Below are positions 43,631 to 52,612 of a DNA stretch of 64,000 bases, in pieces. The stretch covers positions 1-64,000 of the forward strand of contig JAWKWL010000004.1 of NCBI GenBank assembly GCA_041397525.1, in the 5' to 3' direction. Each line of letters begins with the position of its first letter. The first letter of the stretch is position 1. A model generated the notes under the pieces. That model was not told where the DNA came from, did not search any database, and was given only the letters and a program-made list of their open reading frames with translations. Source of the DNA: BOKV01 sp041397525 (GTDB taxonomy: Bacteria > Pseudomonadota > Alphaproteobacteria > Rhizobiales > Rhizobiaceae). The position numbers and the translations under genes are program-made.

Positions 43631-44757
43631 CATCAGAGTTTTCCTTCAGTCTGCTCGCAACCGACGGAATGGCACGGCGCGGCGAAATATCCACCCCGCG
43701 CGGCAAGATACGCACGCCCGCCTTCATGCCCGTTGGTACTGCAGGCACGGTGAAGGCAATGTACATGGACCAGGTGCGGGAACTGGGTGCCGACATCATC
43801 CTCGGCAATACCTATCACCTGATGTTGCGGCCCGGAGCCGAGCGGGTTGCCCGGCTTGGCGGATTGCATGAGTTTGCCCGCTGGCCGGGGCCAATCCTGA
43901 CGGATTCCGGCGGATTCCAGGTGATGTCGCTTGCCGCCTTGCGCAAGCTTACCGAGGAGGGCGTCTCGTTCAAGTCGCATGTGGATGGCGAAAAACACAT
44001 GCTGACGCCGGAGCGTTCGATCGAGATTCAGGGTCTGCTCGACAGCGACATCCAGATGCAGCTCGACGAGTGCATTGCGCTTCCTGCTGAGCGCAGCGAA
44101 ATTGAACGCGCGATGGAACTTTCGCTGCGCTGGGCGGAGCGCTCAGCCAAAGCGTTCGGCAACCAGCCCGGAAGGGCGATGTTCGGCATCGTGCAGGGCG
44201 GGGACGACGAGGTGTTGCGGGTGCGTTCAGCTCAGGCGCTTTCAGCCATGGGTCTGAAGGGTTATTCCATTGGCGGGCTCGCCGTGGGTGAACCGCAAGA
44301 GGTAATGTTGCGTACGCTTGAGTTCACGTGTCCGGAACTGCCGTTCAACAAGCCGCGCTATTTGATGGGCGTCGGCACCCCGGAAGATCTTCTGGAAAGT
44401 GTTGCGCGCGGGGTCGACATGTTCGACTGCGTGATGCCGACACGGGCAGGGCGCCATGGTCTTGCCTTTTCGCGCTTTGGCAAGATCAATCTTCGCAATG
44501 CGCGGCACAAGGATGATCCGCGCCCCCTTGATGAATCCAGCACCTGCCCGGCGACGCGCGATTATTCGCGGGCTTACCTGCACCATCTGGTGCGCTGCGA
44601 TGAGGCACTGGGCGGAATGCTGCTGACCTGGAACAATCTGCATTACTACCAGCAACTCATGCAGGGAATGCGCGATTCGATCGAGGCGGGGAGATTTGCG
44701 GATTTCCGGGCGGAAACGCGGGAAATGTGGGCGAAGGGCGATATCGCAGCCCTGTGA
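43627..44757 (+). CDS. tgt: tRNA-guanine transglycosylase
   Basis: Exchanges guanine 34 for preQ1 in tRNAs with GUN anticodons. PILTDSGGFQVMSLAAL holds the catalytic aspartate region and FGIVQGGDDEVLRVRSAQAL and VMPTRAGRHGLAF follow the family. At the C-terminal zinc site only one ligand of four remains: the segment reads LDESSTCPATRDYSRAYLHH, so two cysteines are Ser305 and Thr310, and the histidine before the last helix is Asn336 (LTWNNLHYYQQL). Length 376 is normal. I recall similar degenerate sites in other Rhizobiales enzymes. Confidence 0.95.
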   Translation: MTSEFSFSLLATDGMARRGEISTPRGKIRTPAFMPVGTAGTVKAMYMDQVRELGADIILGNTYHLMLRPGAERVARLGGLHEFARWPGPILTDSGGFQVMSLAALRKLTEEGVSFKSHVDGEKHMLTPERSIEIQGLLDSDIQMQLDECIALPAERSEIERAMELSLRWAERSAKAFGNQPGRAMFGIVQGGDDEVLRVRSAQALSAMGLKGYSIGGLAVGEPQEVMLRTLEFTCPELPFNKPRYLMGVGTPEDLLESVARGVDMFDCVMPTRAGRHGLAFSRFGKINLRNARHKDDPRPLDESSTCPATRDYSRAYLHHLVRCDEALGGMLLTWNNLHYYQQLMQGMRDSIEAGRFADFRAETREMWAKGDIAAL

Positions 44758-44766
44758 CAGGGCTGC
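44746..44766. other. Perfect hairpin around the tgt stop codon
   Basis: Nine-base perfect stem GCAGCCCTG/CAGGGCTGC whose 3-base loop is the tgt stop codon TGA. There is no T tract. It sits between convergent genes and may act as a weak two-way terminator or a 3' end block. Confidence 0.5.
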
Positions 44767-44780
44767 AGCGGTAATCGGCG

Positions 44781-45041
44781 TTACTTGATGACGGCCTTGC
44801 CACCGGAAATTTCAACGTTCTCGTTGCCGGTCAGTGTTTCGCGGTCACCATTCGGCATGGTGATGAAGCAGCCCGAATTGCAGGCGGTAACACTCTGGCC
44901 GGAAGAAATTCCGACTTCGCTCTGATCGCCACCTTCGGTGATTTTCAACGTATAGGACTGAGCGTCCATGTTTGTGATGGTCGCAGCACCGGCTGTGGTA
45001 GCCAATCCGGCAAATACAATCGCTGCAATCAGAATTCTCAT
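44781..45041 (-). CDS. Small exported protein of unknown function
   Basis: An 86-residue protein with a signal peptide (RILIAAIVFAGLATTAGA, cut near residue 19) and a mature part of about 67 residues, rich in Gly, Ser and Thr with two cysteines (TACNSGCFITM) that could form a disulfide. I do not recognise the family with confidence, although short periplasmic proteins like this are common in Rhizobiales. It converges on tgt. Confidence 0.75.
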   Translation of the reverse strand: MRILIAAIVFAGLATTAGAATITNMDAQSYTLKITEGGDQSEVGISSGQSVTACNSGCFITMPNGDRETLTGNENVEISGGKAVIK

Positions 45042-45140
45042 GGTTTTTCCGGTGTTGCCACCGTCCCTGTTTGGGGGCCTTTGCCCCAGCTTCCGGCCAA
45101 CCCTATACCGGCATTGCTGAACATACCCTGAATGGATGTT

Positions 45141-47570
45141 TCAGCCTCCAGCAGGCTTGTTACGGCCGCTTGCCGGGCGGTTTGATTGCCGTTTCGGCAT
45201 TCTATTAGCGGCTGAAATCGCTTGGGACAATGTCTCCATATCCTTGATCTTGAGATGCACATCCTGTTGCGGGAACGGGATTTCGATACCCCGTTCCTCG
45301 AAGGCTTCGACGATTGCCATTCTAAGCCGTGTAGCCACGACGAGTGAATCGAGCACCTCGGAAATGTGAACGCGCAATTCAAAATCGAGCGATGACGCGC
45401 CGAAGCCGAGGAAAACAACATTGGGTGCAGGATTGCGCACGATTGCCGTATCCGCCTCTGCAATCTCCATCAGCAAATCATGAACGATGCGTGGCTTGGT
45501 GCCATAAGCGACCCCAACAGGGATATCGACGCGGCCAAGATGGTTGCGATGGGTCCAGTTTCCAACAGCCTGGTTGATCAGCTCGGAGTTGGGCAGGATG
45601 ACTGTCTGGCGCTGGAAGGTCTCGATTTCGGTGGCGCGAACGCTGATCTTGCGGACGAAGCCCGCGGTATTGCCGGCTACGATCCAGTCGCCGACCTTGA
45701 ATGGGCGCTCAACCAGCAGGATCAAGCCGGAGACGAAATTGTTGACAATGTTCTGCAGGCCGAAACCGATGCCCAATGAAAGGGCACCGGCGACGATTGC
45801 CAGATTGGACAAATCGAAACCGGCCGCCGAAAGCGCCATCAATGCCGCCAACGCCACCCCTGCATAGCCGACCACGGTCTTGATCGAGTTCCGGACTCCA
45901 AGATCGACCCTGCTCCTGGCCATCACTGAACCGTCGAGCCAGCGCTGGAAACGTCGCGTCAGCAGAAAGCCAAGGATGAAGACGCCGATGCCGAACAGGA
46001 TACCGAGCAGTGAAATCGAGATCGAACCGATGCGGATATCGGTGAGAATGCGGTAAAGCCAGCTGGAAATGTCGATCCAGTTGAAGCCCCATTGCAGGGC
46101 GATCAGCGGCACGCCAATCAGCGCAACGATGCCGTAGACCGCGAAGCTGAGCGCCAGACCCATCTGGTCGAGCGTGGTGTCACTGATCGAGAACCGCTTG
46201 CGCAATCTGGAACCGACGGAAGAAGAGGGCAATCCGCCTTCGGAGGCCAGAACCTGGCCGCTTTGTACGCCGATATACATGGTGGCGAGAATTGCACTGG
46301 TGACGACGATCTGGGCAGCGGAGAAGCGCGCAAGGCCGATATATCCGCTGACTGCAGCGCCAATCACAAACCCGGCGAGCAGGATGATGGGGAACCGGAT
46401 CCACACCGGCCAGTCAGTCGATTGGCCCGTCTCCGGGTCACGGAACGGCTTCACTACGACAATCAGCATCATCAGCAGGCTGACGGTGAGCGAGGAAATC
46501 ATGCTTTTTGCAACGGTCAGCGACAGTGGTGAAGACAGGATTTCGTTGAGACGGCCCAAAAAGAAATCAAGGATGTGAACCACCGCCATGGCGACGGTGA
46601 GAATGACCAGCGCGCGGGCCGCACCATTGGTTACCGGGACGAGCCTGCGTTCGGGATGGGCAGGTGCAAACAGTGCATTGGCAAGTCGCTGAATGAAAAA
46701 GATCGCAACGATGGAGATCAGCAATGCTTCGGCTATGTCGAGACTGTCTCCGACGAAGACGCCGAAATAGGAGAAAAGTGAGAATACAACGGCGAGGCTT
46801 GCCGCAACGCCGAGCGAGGGGATGACGGTCGACCAAAAGGCAAGCGAAAGCCTGGAAATATAGGACAGATCGCCAACATGGCGGGTGTGGGAAAAAGCCG
46901 GAGCGAAGATGCGGCGGATCAGGAAATAGCAGCCAAGGCCCAGAAGTGCGGACAAGCCGGAGGCGATGAGCAGGGATTCCAACCTGAAGTTCCACATGAA
47001 TTGGACACGGGAAATAACTGTTTTATATGCAGAATACAGTTCCTTCCTGAAGGCATTCAGGGTATCGAGGCCGAAAGCGCCGGCAGCGTCGGTCCGGCGC
47101 AACAATGTGTTGGTGAACAGCTCGCGCCGGTATTCGCCGATTGCATCAATGGTATTGCTGACCCTGATGGAGAGGTTTTCTGCCTCGCCAAGCACGGAGT
47201 TTATTTCCGCCTTTTCACCCAGCAGCGCGCTTCGTTCCTGGATGGCAATTTCCGGCTCGGCCGGTTCACCTTCCTTGGGTGGATTACCAAGCGCCGCCAG
47301 CCGGTCATTGATCTGGTTCAGCCGTGGCCGAAAGGAAACCCCATAGGCAATCAGGCCTTTGGAAATCGTGTCAAGATCAAGTCTCAGGCGGACCAGCTGG
47401 TTGTCGTCATTGCGGCCTTCTTCGACAGCCTGCTCGGTGAGTGAGAGCTTGGTGCGCAATTCATCGAGGACGTCGCGCGAAACCGGATCTGCGAAAACCA
47501 GCGTCGAAAGCATTGCCGAAAGCATGATGGCAATGATTGGTGACAATACAACATGAACAACTCTGCGCAT
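45141..47570 (-). CDS. Large MscS-type mechanosensitive channel (DUF3772)
   Basis: An 809-residue inner-membrane channel. After a signal peptide comes a periplasmic DUF3772-like coiled region (about 25-180, rich in LSLTEQAVEEGRN-type helices), then about eleven transmembrane helices, and a C-terminal MscS module: the pore helix NLAIVAGALSLGIGFGLQNI, the beta-domain start LVERPFKVGDWIVAGNTAGF, and a mixed C-terminal domain ending near IPFPQQDVHLKI. It probably releases solutes on hypo-osmotic shock. No upstream ribosome site is strong, so its start is not certain. Confidence 0.92.
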   Translation of the reverse strand: MRRVVHVVLSPIIAIMLSAMLSTLVFADPVSRDVLDELRTKLSLTEQAVEEGRNDDNQLVRLRLDLDTISKGLIAYGVSFRPRLNQINDRLAALGNPPKEGEPAEPEIAIQERSALLGEKAEINSVLGEAENLSIRVSNTIDAIGEYRRELFTNTLLRRTDAAGAFGLDTLNAFRKELYSAYKTVISRVQFMWNFRLESLLIASGLSALLGLGCYFLIRRIFAPAFSHTRHVGDLSYISRLSLAFWSTVIPSLGVAASLAVVFSLFSYFGVFVGDSLDIAEALLISIVAIFFIQRLANALFAPAHPERRLVPVTNGAARALVILTVAMAVVHILDFFLGRLNEILSSPLSLTVAKSMISSLTVSLLMMLIVVVKPFRDPETGQSTDWPVWIRFPIILLAGFVIGAAVSGYIGLARFSAAQIVVTSAILATMYIGVQSGQVLASEGGLPSSSVGSRLRKRFSISDTTLDQMGLALSFAVYGIVALIGVPLIALQWGFNWIDISSWLYRILTDIRIGSISISLLGILFGIGVFILGFLLTRRFQRWLDGSVMARSRVDLGVRNSIKTVVGYAGVALAALMALSAAGFDLSNLAIVAGALSLGIGFGLQNIVNNFVSGLILLVERPFKVGDWIVAGNTAGFVRKISVRATEIETFQRQTVILPNSELINQAVGNWTHRNHLGRVDIPVGVAYGTKPRIVHDLLMEIAEADTAIVRNPAPNVVFLGFGASSLDFELRVHISEVLDSLVVATRLRMAIVEAFEERGIEIPFPQQDVHLKIKDMETLSQAISAANRMPKRQSNRPASGRNKPAGG

Positions 47571-47680
47571 CTTACTCGTCCGGTTCGCGGCTTGGCACCC
47601 GGGCGGTCTGGCGGGTGACGAATCCTGTTTGACCGGATTCTATCTGCGTGGCCGATGCATTACCATGGACATTGACGGCT

Positions 47681-48139
47681 TCAGGTCGAAGCGCCCGCAT
47701 ACGGGTTCATCTTGACGGAAGTGATCTTCCACGATCCGTCTTCCTGCTGGCGCAAAGTATAGACCGCCTGCCACTGTTTGCCCTTTTCATCGGTAACGAT
47801 GACTTCCTGATGGATCTGGCTGCCAATGACGGCATTGCGTCCGAACACGAAACTTTCCGGATTGTAGAGCGGCATGTAGCCGGTCTTCACCATGGAAATG
47901 AACTGGTCGATCGTGGGAAATATCTGCTTGATGTTTGGAGCTGCATGCGAATAGGCGGCGGCATCATCGCCCTTGCGAAAGGCGTTTATCTGCGCCTCGA
48001 TCACAGTCTGTATTGCTGAAGCATCGGCTGGCGATGGTGCTTCCTGTGCACGGGTCTTGCCGGCAAATGCGCAGGCAAGCAATACGGTGATAACAAGTGC
48101 AATCACTGCGTTGAACAAGGTGTATCTGCGACGGATCAT
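47681..48139 (-). CDS. DUF4864 family exported protein
   Basis: A 152-residue protein with an N-terminal hydrophobic signal or anchor (YTLFNAVIALVITVLLACAF) and a NTF2-like DUF4864 fold, with IQTVIEAQINAFRKGDDAAA and a C-terminal WQAVYTLRQQEDGSWKITS. Function unknown; many family members are periplasmic. The ATG at 48139 is behind a perfect AGGAGG; the open frame to 48253 is not supported. Confidence 0.82.
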   Translation of the reverse strand: MIRRRYTLFNAVIALVITVLLACAFAGKTRAQEAPSPADASAIQTVIEAQINAFRKGDDAAAYSHAAPNIKQIFPTIDQFISMVKTGYMPLYNPESFVFGRNAVIGSQIHQEVIVTDEKGKQWQAVYTLRQQEDGSWKITSVKMNPYAGAST

Positions 48140-48242
48140 GTCTCCCTCCTGTGTTCGTCCCGAAAGTGTATACGCAAAGGAGGGGTGTGTGGTTTCACTT
48201 CTGCGCGATTTTTTCCCGCTCGCCCGCAAGGCAATGTCAAGC

Positions 48243-49289
48243 TCAGCCTTCATTGCGGATCATTTCCAGCGCCATCTGTCCCATCAATGGCACGGCGGCG
48301 CCGTAGGCACGCGCCTTTTCCGGGTTAGAGGCGTTGCCATCAACGGACCGCTTGTAAACTCCTTGTAGAATAGCCGCGAGGCGGAAGAATGAAAACGCCA
48401 GGTAAACCGGCCAGTTGTCGATTTCGCTGATGCCGCGTCGCGCGCAATAGGCGGCGACATATTCTTCCTCCGTGGGAATGCCGATGGCCTTGCGGTCGAT
48501 GCCACCCAGGCCGCGAAAGCCGCCTTGATGTGGCAGCCGCCACTGCATGCACTGATAGGCAAGATCGGCGAGTGGATGGCCGAGGGTTGAAAGTTCCCAG
48601 TCGAGCAGGCCCAGAATCCGTGCGCTGTCCTTGGCAAATACCATGTTGTCGAGGCGATAATCGCCATGAACCAGCGAAACCTGTCCGTCATCGGCTGGAA
48701 TCCGGCTGGACAACCAGTCCATCAACTTGTGCAGGGCATCGTTTCGTTCGATTTCACTGGCCTCGTATTGCTTCGACCAGCGCGAGAATTGCCGCTCAAA
48801 ATAGTTGCCCGGCACGCCAAAATCTTCAAGGCCGACCGATTTGACGTCAACATTGTGCAGGGCGGCGAGTGCCGCATTCATGGAATCGTAGATTTCAGAC
48901 CGGTGCAGTTTTTCATCCTGATGGACCAGTTCATGCAGGGCGGGGTCCCAGAATATCCTGCCATCGAGAAATTCCATGACAAAAAACATACGCCCGATTG
49001 GCGATTCCTCGTCACTCAGCGCCAACACTTTGGGAACCGGAACCCCGGTGCCATAAAGTGCTTTCATGACACGGTATTCGCGGTCAACCTGGTGTGCCGA
49101 TTTCAGCAATTCTCCGGGTGGCTTGGCCCTGAGCACGTATTTTCCGCTTTGAGCCGTCACAAGATAGGTCGGATTGGACTGTCCGGTGTCAAATTTGCGG
49201 ATTTCATGCAGTTCTGTGAATCCGGGCAGATGTTTTTCAAGCCAGGGCGCGAGCACTGTATCGTCAAGAAGGTTCGGGCTTTCGATCAT
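48243..49289 (-). CDS. APH-family kinase, ACAD10/11 N-domain type
   Basis: Aminoglycoside-phosphotransferase fold, 348 residues. The N-lobe has FDTGQSNPTYLVT and VLRAKPPGELLKSAHQVDRE, with the ATP-binding lysine; the C-lobe has the catalytic loop LVHGDYRLDNMVF and the metal motif LLDWELSTLGHPLADLAYQC. The pattern matches the kinase half of animal ACAD10/ACAD11 and bacterial LvaA, which phosphorylate the 4-hydroxyl of acyl-CoAs, and not antibiotic-resistance enzymes. The ATG at 49289 has GGGAG 7 bases ahead; TTG 49292 is in frame. The matching dehydrogenase lies at 57176. Confidence 0.85.
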   Translation of the reverse strand: MIESPNLLDDTVLAPWLEKHLPGFTELHEIRKFDTGQSNPTYLVTAQSGKYVLRAKPPGELLKSAHQVDREYRVMKALYGTGVPVPKVLALSDEESPIGRMFFVMEFLDGRIFWDPALHELVHQDEKLHRSEIYDSMNAALAALHNVDVKSVGLEDFGVPGNYFERQFSRWSKQYEASEIERNDALHKLMDWLSSRIPADDGQVSLVHGDYRLDNMVFAKDSARILGLLDWELSTLGHPLADLAYQCMQWRLPHQGGFRGLGGIDRKAIGIPTEEEYVAAYCARRGISEIDNWPVYLAFSFFRLAAILQGVYKRSVDGNASNPEKARAYGAAVPLMGQMALEMIRNEG

Positions 49290-49463
49290 CAATTGCTCCC
49301 GCCGTTATTTGCCAAGGGTGTAACGCGGTTCGGCTCACGTCAAGCAGAGGATTTGTCCGATACACACAAACCCGGAAGCGCCTGGCAGACACTGCGATGG
49401 CAAAAGTCGTTGCACATGGGTATGGGGGTTGTTAGGACGGCGTCAGACGATCACAGGCTTTCC

Positions 49464-50150
49464 ATGTCGAACCGAATGATGTCCGTACTGCGCCAGATGG
49501 GCCCGAAACTCCTGTTTCGCGGTGCAATTCTCATCGTGGTCCTGGTGGGGGCGGGGTTCCTGGCCAACCAGAACAAATTCGAGGAAATTCTCGGTTATCT
49601 CAATTTCTCGGCTGATGGCGACGCTGGGTGGCTACATGGCAAGGTTGCCTTTGCATTGCTTGGCGGCATGTTCACAGCGTTTGGCGGGCCGCGCCAGGCA
49701 GTGAGTTTTTTCGCGGCGTGGTTTTTCGGCCTCACCGACGGCTTTGTTGTCGCGCTGACTGCCAGTTCGTTGGGACTGTTGGCGGGATATGGCACTTCCC
49801 ACCTGTTTCGAGATGCTGCAAACCGTTTCATCAGGGGCAGGGTGGATGTGGCGATCCGGGTCTGGGCGCGGCATCCGTTCTCGCTGTCACTGATCCTCAG
49901 GCTGTTGCCGGTGGGTTCAAATTTTCTTGCCAATCTTGCAGCCGGGGCTGCTTCCATTCCGCTTGGCGGGTTCTTTGCAGGTTCCGTGTTGGGCTACATT
50001 CCGCAGACACTGGTGTTTTCCCTGATGGGGTCGGGTGTCAATATCGGCTCACAGCAGCAGGTAGGACTGTCAATCGCGCTGTTTGTGGTGTCGATACTGT
50101 TGGGAATCTGGGTCTATGCACGCTATCGGAAGAACTTGCAGCAGGATTGA
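49464..50150 (+). CDS. TVP38/TMEM64 family membrane protein
   Basis: A 228-residue protein of the DedA/SNARE-associated superfamily, with about six hydrophobic helices. The family region is GGPRQAVSFFAAWFFG and the arginine-glycine part LSLILRLLPVGSNFLANLAA. Relatives move lipids, such as C55-phosphate or phosphatidylethanolamine, between leaflets. The frame is open far upstream, but the N-terminal part before about 49416 is antisense to the kinase gene. I chose ATG 49464; ATG 49416 and 49422 are possible. It ends two bases before the GT2 gene on the other strand. Confidence 0.82.
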   Translation: MSNRMMSVLRQMGPKLLFRGAILIVVLVGAGFLANQNKFEEILGYLNFSADGDAGWLHGKVAFALLGGMFTAFGGPRQAVSFFAAWFFGLTDGFVVALTASSLGLLAGYGTSHLFRDAANRFIRGRVDVAIRVWARHPFSLSLILRLLPVGSNFLANLAAGAASIPLGGFFAGSVLGYIPQTLVFSLMGSGVNIGSQQQVGLSIALFVVSILLGIWVYARYRKNLQQD

Positions 50151-50152
50151 CA

Positions 50153-50872
50153 TCAGACTTCGCTGGTATCCGGCGATTTGGTGCGACGCCGCAACCAGGT
50201 CACACCAACAAGATCGTAAATTCCGATGAGCGCCCGGTTGAGGTTGTTGTATTTCGACACGCCCATGACCCGTGGCCTGTCATTTACCGGGGCGTAGGCA
50301 GTTTTGTAACCATAGGTCTGGAACAGCGCAGGCAGATAGCGGTGAACGCTGGTGAAGAACGGCAGTTTGAGGAAGGCTTCGCGCCAGTAAACCTTGATGC
50401 CGCAGCCGGTATCGGGACAATCATCCTTCAAAATGCTGGCGCGCAGCCAGTTGGCAAATTTGGAAGCCCACCGTTTCGAACCTGTATCACGACGCTTGGT
50501 CCGAACCCCGCCGACCAGGGCTGCCGCTGAACGCTCACCTGGTTCGCCCAGTTTCGCCAGCAGGGACGGAATATCGCGCGGATCATTCTGACCGTCGCCG
50601 TCCATCTGGGCGATGACGGGATAACTTGCCGCCAGGATACCAGTCCTGAGGCTGGCACTTTGTCCGGCATTGCTCAGATGGCGGACAATCCGCAGCTTTT
50701 TGAACCTCTTTTTCATGTCTGCAAGCTCGGAGACTGTCGCATCCGTGGAACAATCGTCAACAACGATAACCTCTCCCAGAACATTCTCCGGCACGGCATC
50801 GAAAGTCTCGGCAACAAGCCGGCCGATATTGCCTTCTTCATTGAAGGCGGGGATTACGACTGAAATCAGCAT
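50153..50872 (-). CDS. GT2 glycosyltransferase, dolichol-phosphate-sugar synthase type
   Basis: A 239-residue soluble GT2 enzyme of the DPM1/ArnC class, which moves a sugar from a nucleotide onto a polyprenyl phosphate. Visible are LISVVIPAFNEEGNIGRLVA, VIVVDDCSTDATVSELA, the DxD-like MDGDGQNDPRDIP, and the acceptor-site YWREAFLKLPFF. It lacks the C-terminal helices of ArnC. The sugar is unknown. With the GT39 enzyme next to it, it could supply the lipid-linked donor. Confidence 0.88.
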   Translation of the reverse strand: MLISVVIPAFNEEGNIGRLVAETFDAVPENVLGEVIVVDDCSTDATVSELADMKKRFKKLRIVRHLSNAGQSASLRTGILAASYPVIAQMDGDGQNDPRDIPSLLAKLGEPGERSAAALVGGVRTKRRDTGSKRWASKFANWLRASILKDDCPDTGCGIKVYWREAFLKLPFFTSVHRYLPALFQTYGYKTAYAPVNDRPRVMGVSKYNNLNRALIGIYDLVGVTWLRRRTKSPDTSEV

Positions 50873-51115
50873 GGTCTTCTTGCATTTCTGGTGCTTGGCT
50901 GTCGCACAGGCGCAGGGATGGCACTGTGTTACCCAGGTTCAGAGCCGGGGACGAAGTGTTACGTTCAAAGTCAGTTTCATCTTGTGGCGTTTGCCTATCG
51001 CCAACTTGACTTGCGGCGGCGTAAATCCCATACACGCGCGGAAATGGCAAGGCCTGTCGGTTCTGGCTGGCTGAAACCGGCCTGGACCGTACTGAAACCT
51101 CCAGGAGCAGGGCGC

Positions 51116-52612
51116 TTGATCTCGAACAATTCAGCAATGCAAGCTGACGAATCCAACGATGGAAACCTGTATTGGGCAAGGCTTGGCATCGTGATGCTGG
51201 CTGCCATCCTGCTGGTTCGGATCGTCTCGTTGTGGTTCAACAATACCGAACTGTTCTTTGACGAAGCACAGTACTGGGCATGGGGCAAGGAGCCAGCCTT
51301 TGGCTATTTCTCCAAGCCACCATTTCTTGCCTGGCTGATCGGTGCGACCACCGCCGTCCTGGGTGACAGCGAGTTTGCCATACGGTTTGCCTCGCCGGTA
51401 CTGCACACAGCCACGGCTGCGGTGATCGGGCTTGTGGCATCGCGGTTGTTCGACGCGCGGGCAGGCTTCTGGTCGGCGCTTGTCTATGCCACGTTGCCTG
51501 CAGTGTCGCTGTCATCAACCGTGATTTCAACGGATGTGCCGCTGCTGTTTTTCTGGTCGGTGGCGATCTTGTTCTTTTTGCGCCTGGAAGAGCGGGACGA
51601 CATCATGTCAGCGGCAATGCTGGCATTGGCAATCGGATTTGGACTGCTGACCAAATATGCCATGATCTATGTCCTGCCCTGTGCGATTGTCTACAATCTG
51701 CTGGTAACCGAGAGACCGCATCTGCTTGGTCGCCCAAAATTCTGGATGGCGATTGCCGGCGCGTTCGTGATCTTCCTGCCCAACGTCATCTGGAACATGC
51801 AGAACAGCTTTGCGACTGTCGGCCATACCGGCGAAAACATCGGTTGGGCCGGTGGTTTGCATCCGGTTGCTCTTGCCGAATTTCTCGGTTCACAATTCGG
51901 CGTCATGGGGCCGCTGTTGTTCGGCATTTTTCTCGCAGCAATCGTCCGCCTGCCGCGTGAGGGTATCAACCGGCAACAGGTGTTCCTGCTGAGTTTCTCC
52001 GTGCCGATTCTCGCCATCATCTGTTTCCAGGCATTAATGAGCAAGGCCTATGCGAACTGGGCGGCGCTGACTTATGTGGCAGCCACCATTCTCGTTGCCG
52101 ATCTTATGCTCAACCGGATTCCGCAATGGTGGCTTCGGGTTTCGATGACTTTACATGCGGTGGTCTTTGCGGTGCTCGCCATCGCTGTTGCTTTCAGCCA
52201 GTCTGGGCAGTTGCCGTTGCCGGAGGGCGTCAATCCGTTCGTGCGCATGCAGGGTTCACGCGAGATTGCAGCAACGATCCGCAAGGCGGCTGATGAGGGC
52301 GGTTACAAGGCGATCCTGTCCGACAACCGGCGGGGTGTATCGCTGATGACCTACTATCTGCGTGACACGGCGCTGCCGGTGCAGGCATGGTTCGAAGGTG
52401 GCAAGCCGGGCGATCATTTCGAGATGTCCCGTCCATGGCAGAACGAAAAGCTCGAACCTGTTCTGTATTTCACCTGGTCGCGAAACCCGGCCGACGTGGT
52501 TTCGTCGTTCATCGATGCGGAGCTTGTTTCAGAAACCGCCATTCGCCAGGGAGAAATACAGCGCATTTGGCTCTACAGGCTGGCGGGCTATCGCGGTAGC
52601 AACAGCCAGTGA
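51116..52612 (+). CDS. GT39-type membrane glycosyltransferase (ArnT/RgtD-like)
   Basis: Inner-membrane transferase that uses polyprenyl-phosphate sugars. The first periplasmic loop has the acidic motif ELFFDEAQYWAWGKEP followed by FGYFSKPPFLAWL, typical of family 39 (PMT_2) and of lipid A transferases such as ArnT and RgtD. About ten to twelve transmembrane helices are followed by a C-terminal periplasmic domain of some 120 residues. I chose TTG 51116, 8 bases behind AGGAG (498 residues); ATG 51137 has no ribosome site and the frame is open back to 50891. The next gene overlaps its stop. Confidence 0.87.
   Translation: MISNNSAMQADESNDGNLYWARLGIVMLAAILLVRIVSLWFNNTELFFDEAQYWAWGKEPAFGYFSKPPFLAWLIGATTAVLGDSEFAIRFASPVLHTATAAVIGLVASRLFDARAGFWSALVYATLPAVSLSSTVISTDVPLLFFWSVAILFFLRLEERDDIMSAAMLALAIGFGLLTKYAMIYVLPCAIVYNLLVTERPHLLGRPKFWMAIAGAFVIFLPNVIWNMQNSFATVGHTGENIGWAGGLHPVALAEFLGSQFGVMGPLLFGIFLAAIVRLPREGINRQQVFLLSFSVPILAIICFQALMSKAYANWAALTYVAATILVADLMLNRIPQWWLRVSMTLHAVVFAVLAIAVAFSQSGQLPLPEGVNPFVRMQGSREIAATIRKAADEGGYKAILSDNRRGVSLMTYYLRDTALPVQAWFEGGKPGDHFEMSRPWQNEKLEPVLYFTWSRNPADVVSSFIDAELVSETAIRQGEIQRIWLYRLAGYRGSNSQ

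Noticed and set aside
48243..49289. APH-fold gene as an aminoglycoside resistance determinant
   Set aside because: Its motifs match the kinase domain of ACAD10/11 proteins and its context is metabolic, not mobile.
48666..49463. N-terminal extension of the TVP38 frame
   Set aside because: Most of it is antisense to the APH-family kinase, and the family N-terminus begins near 49464.
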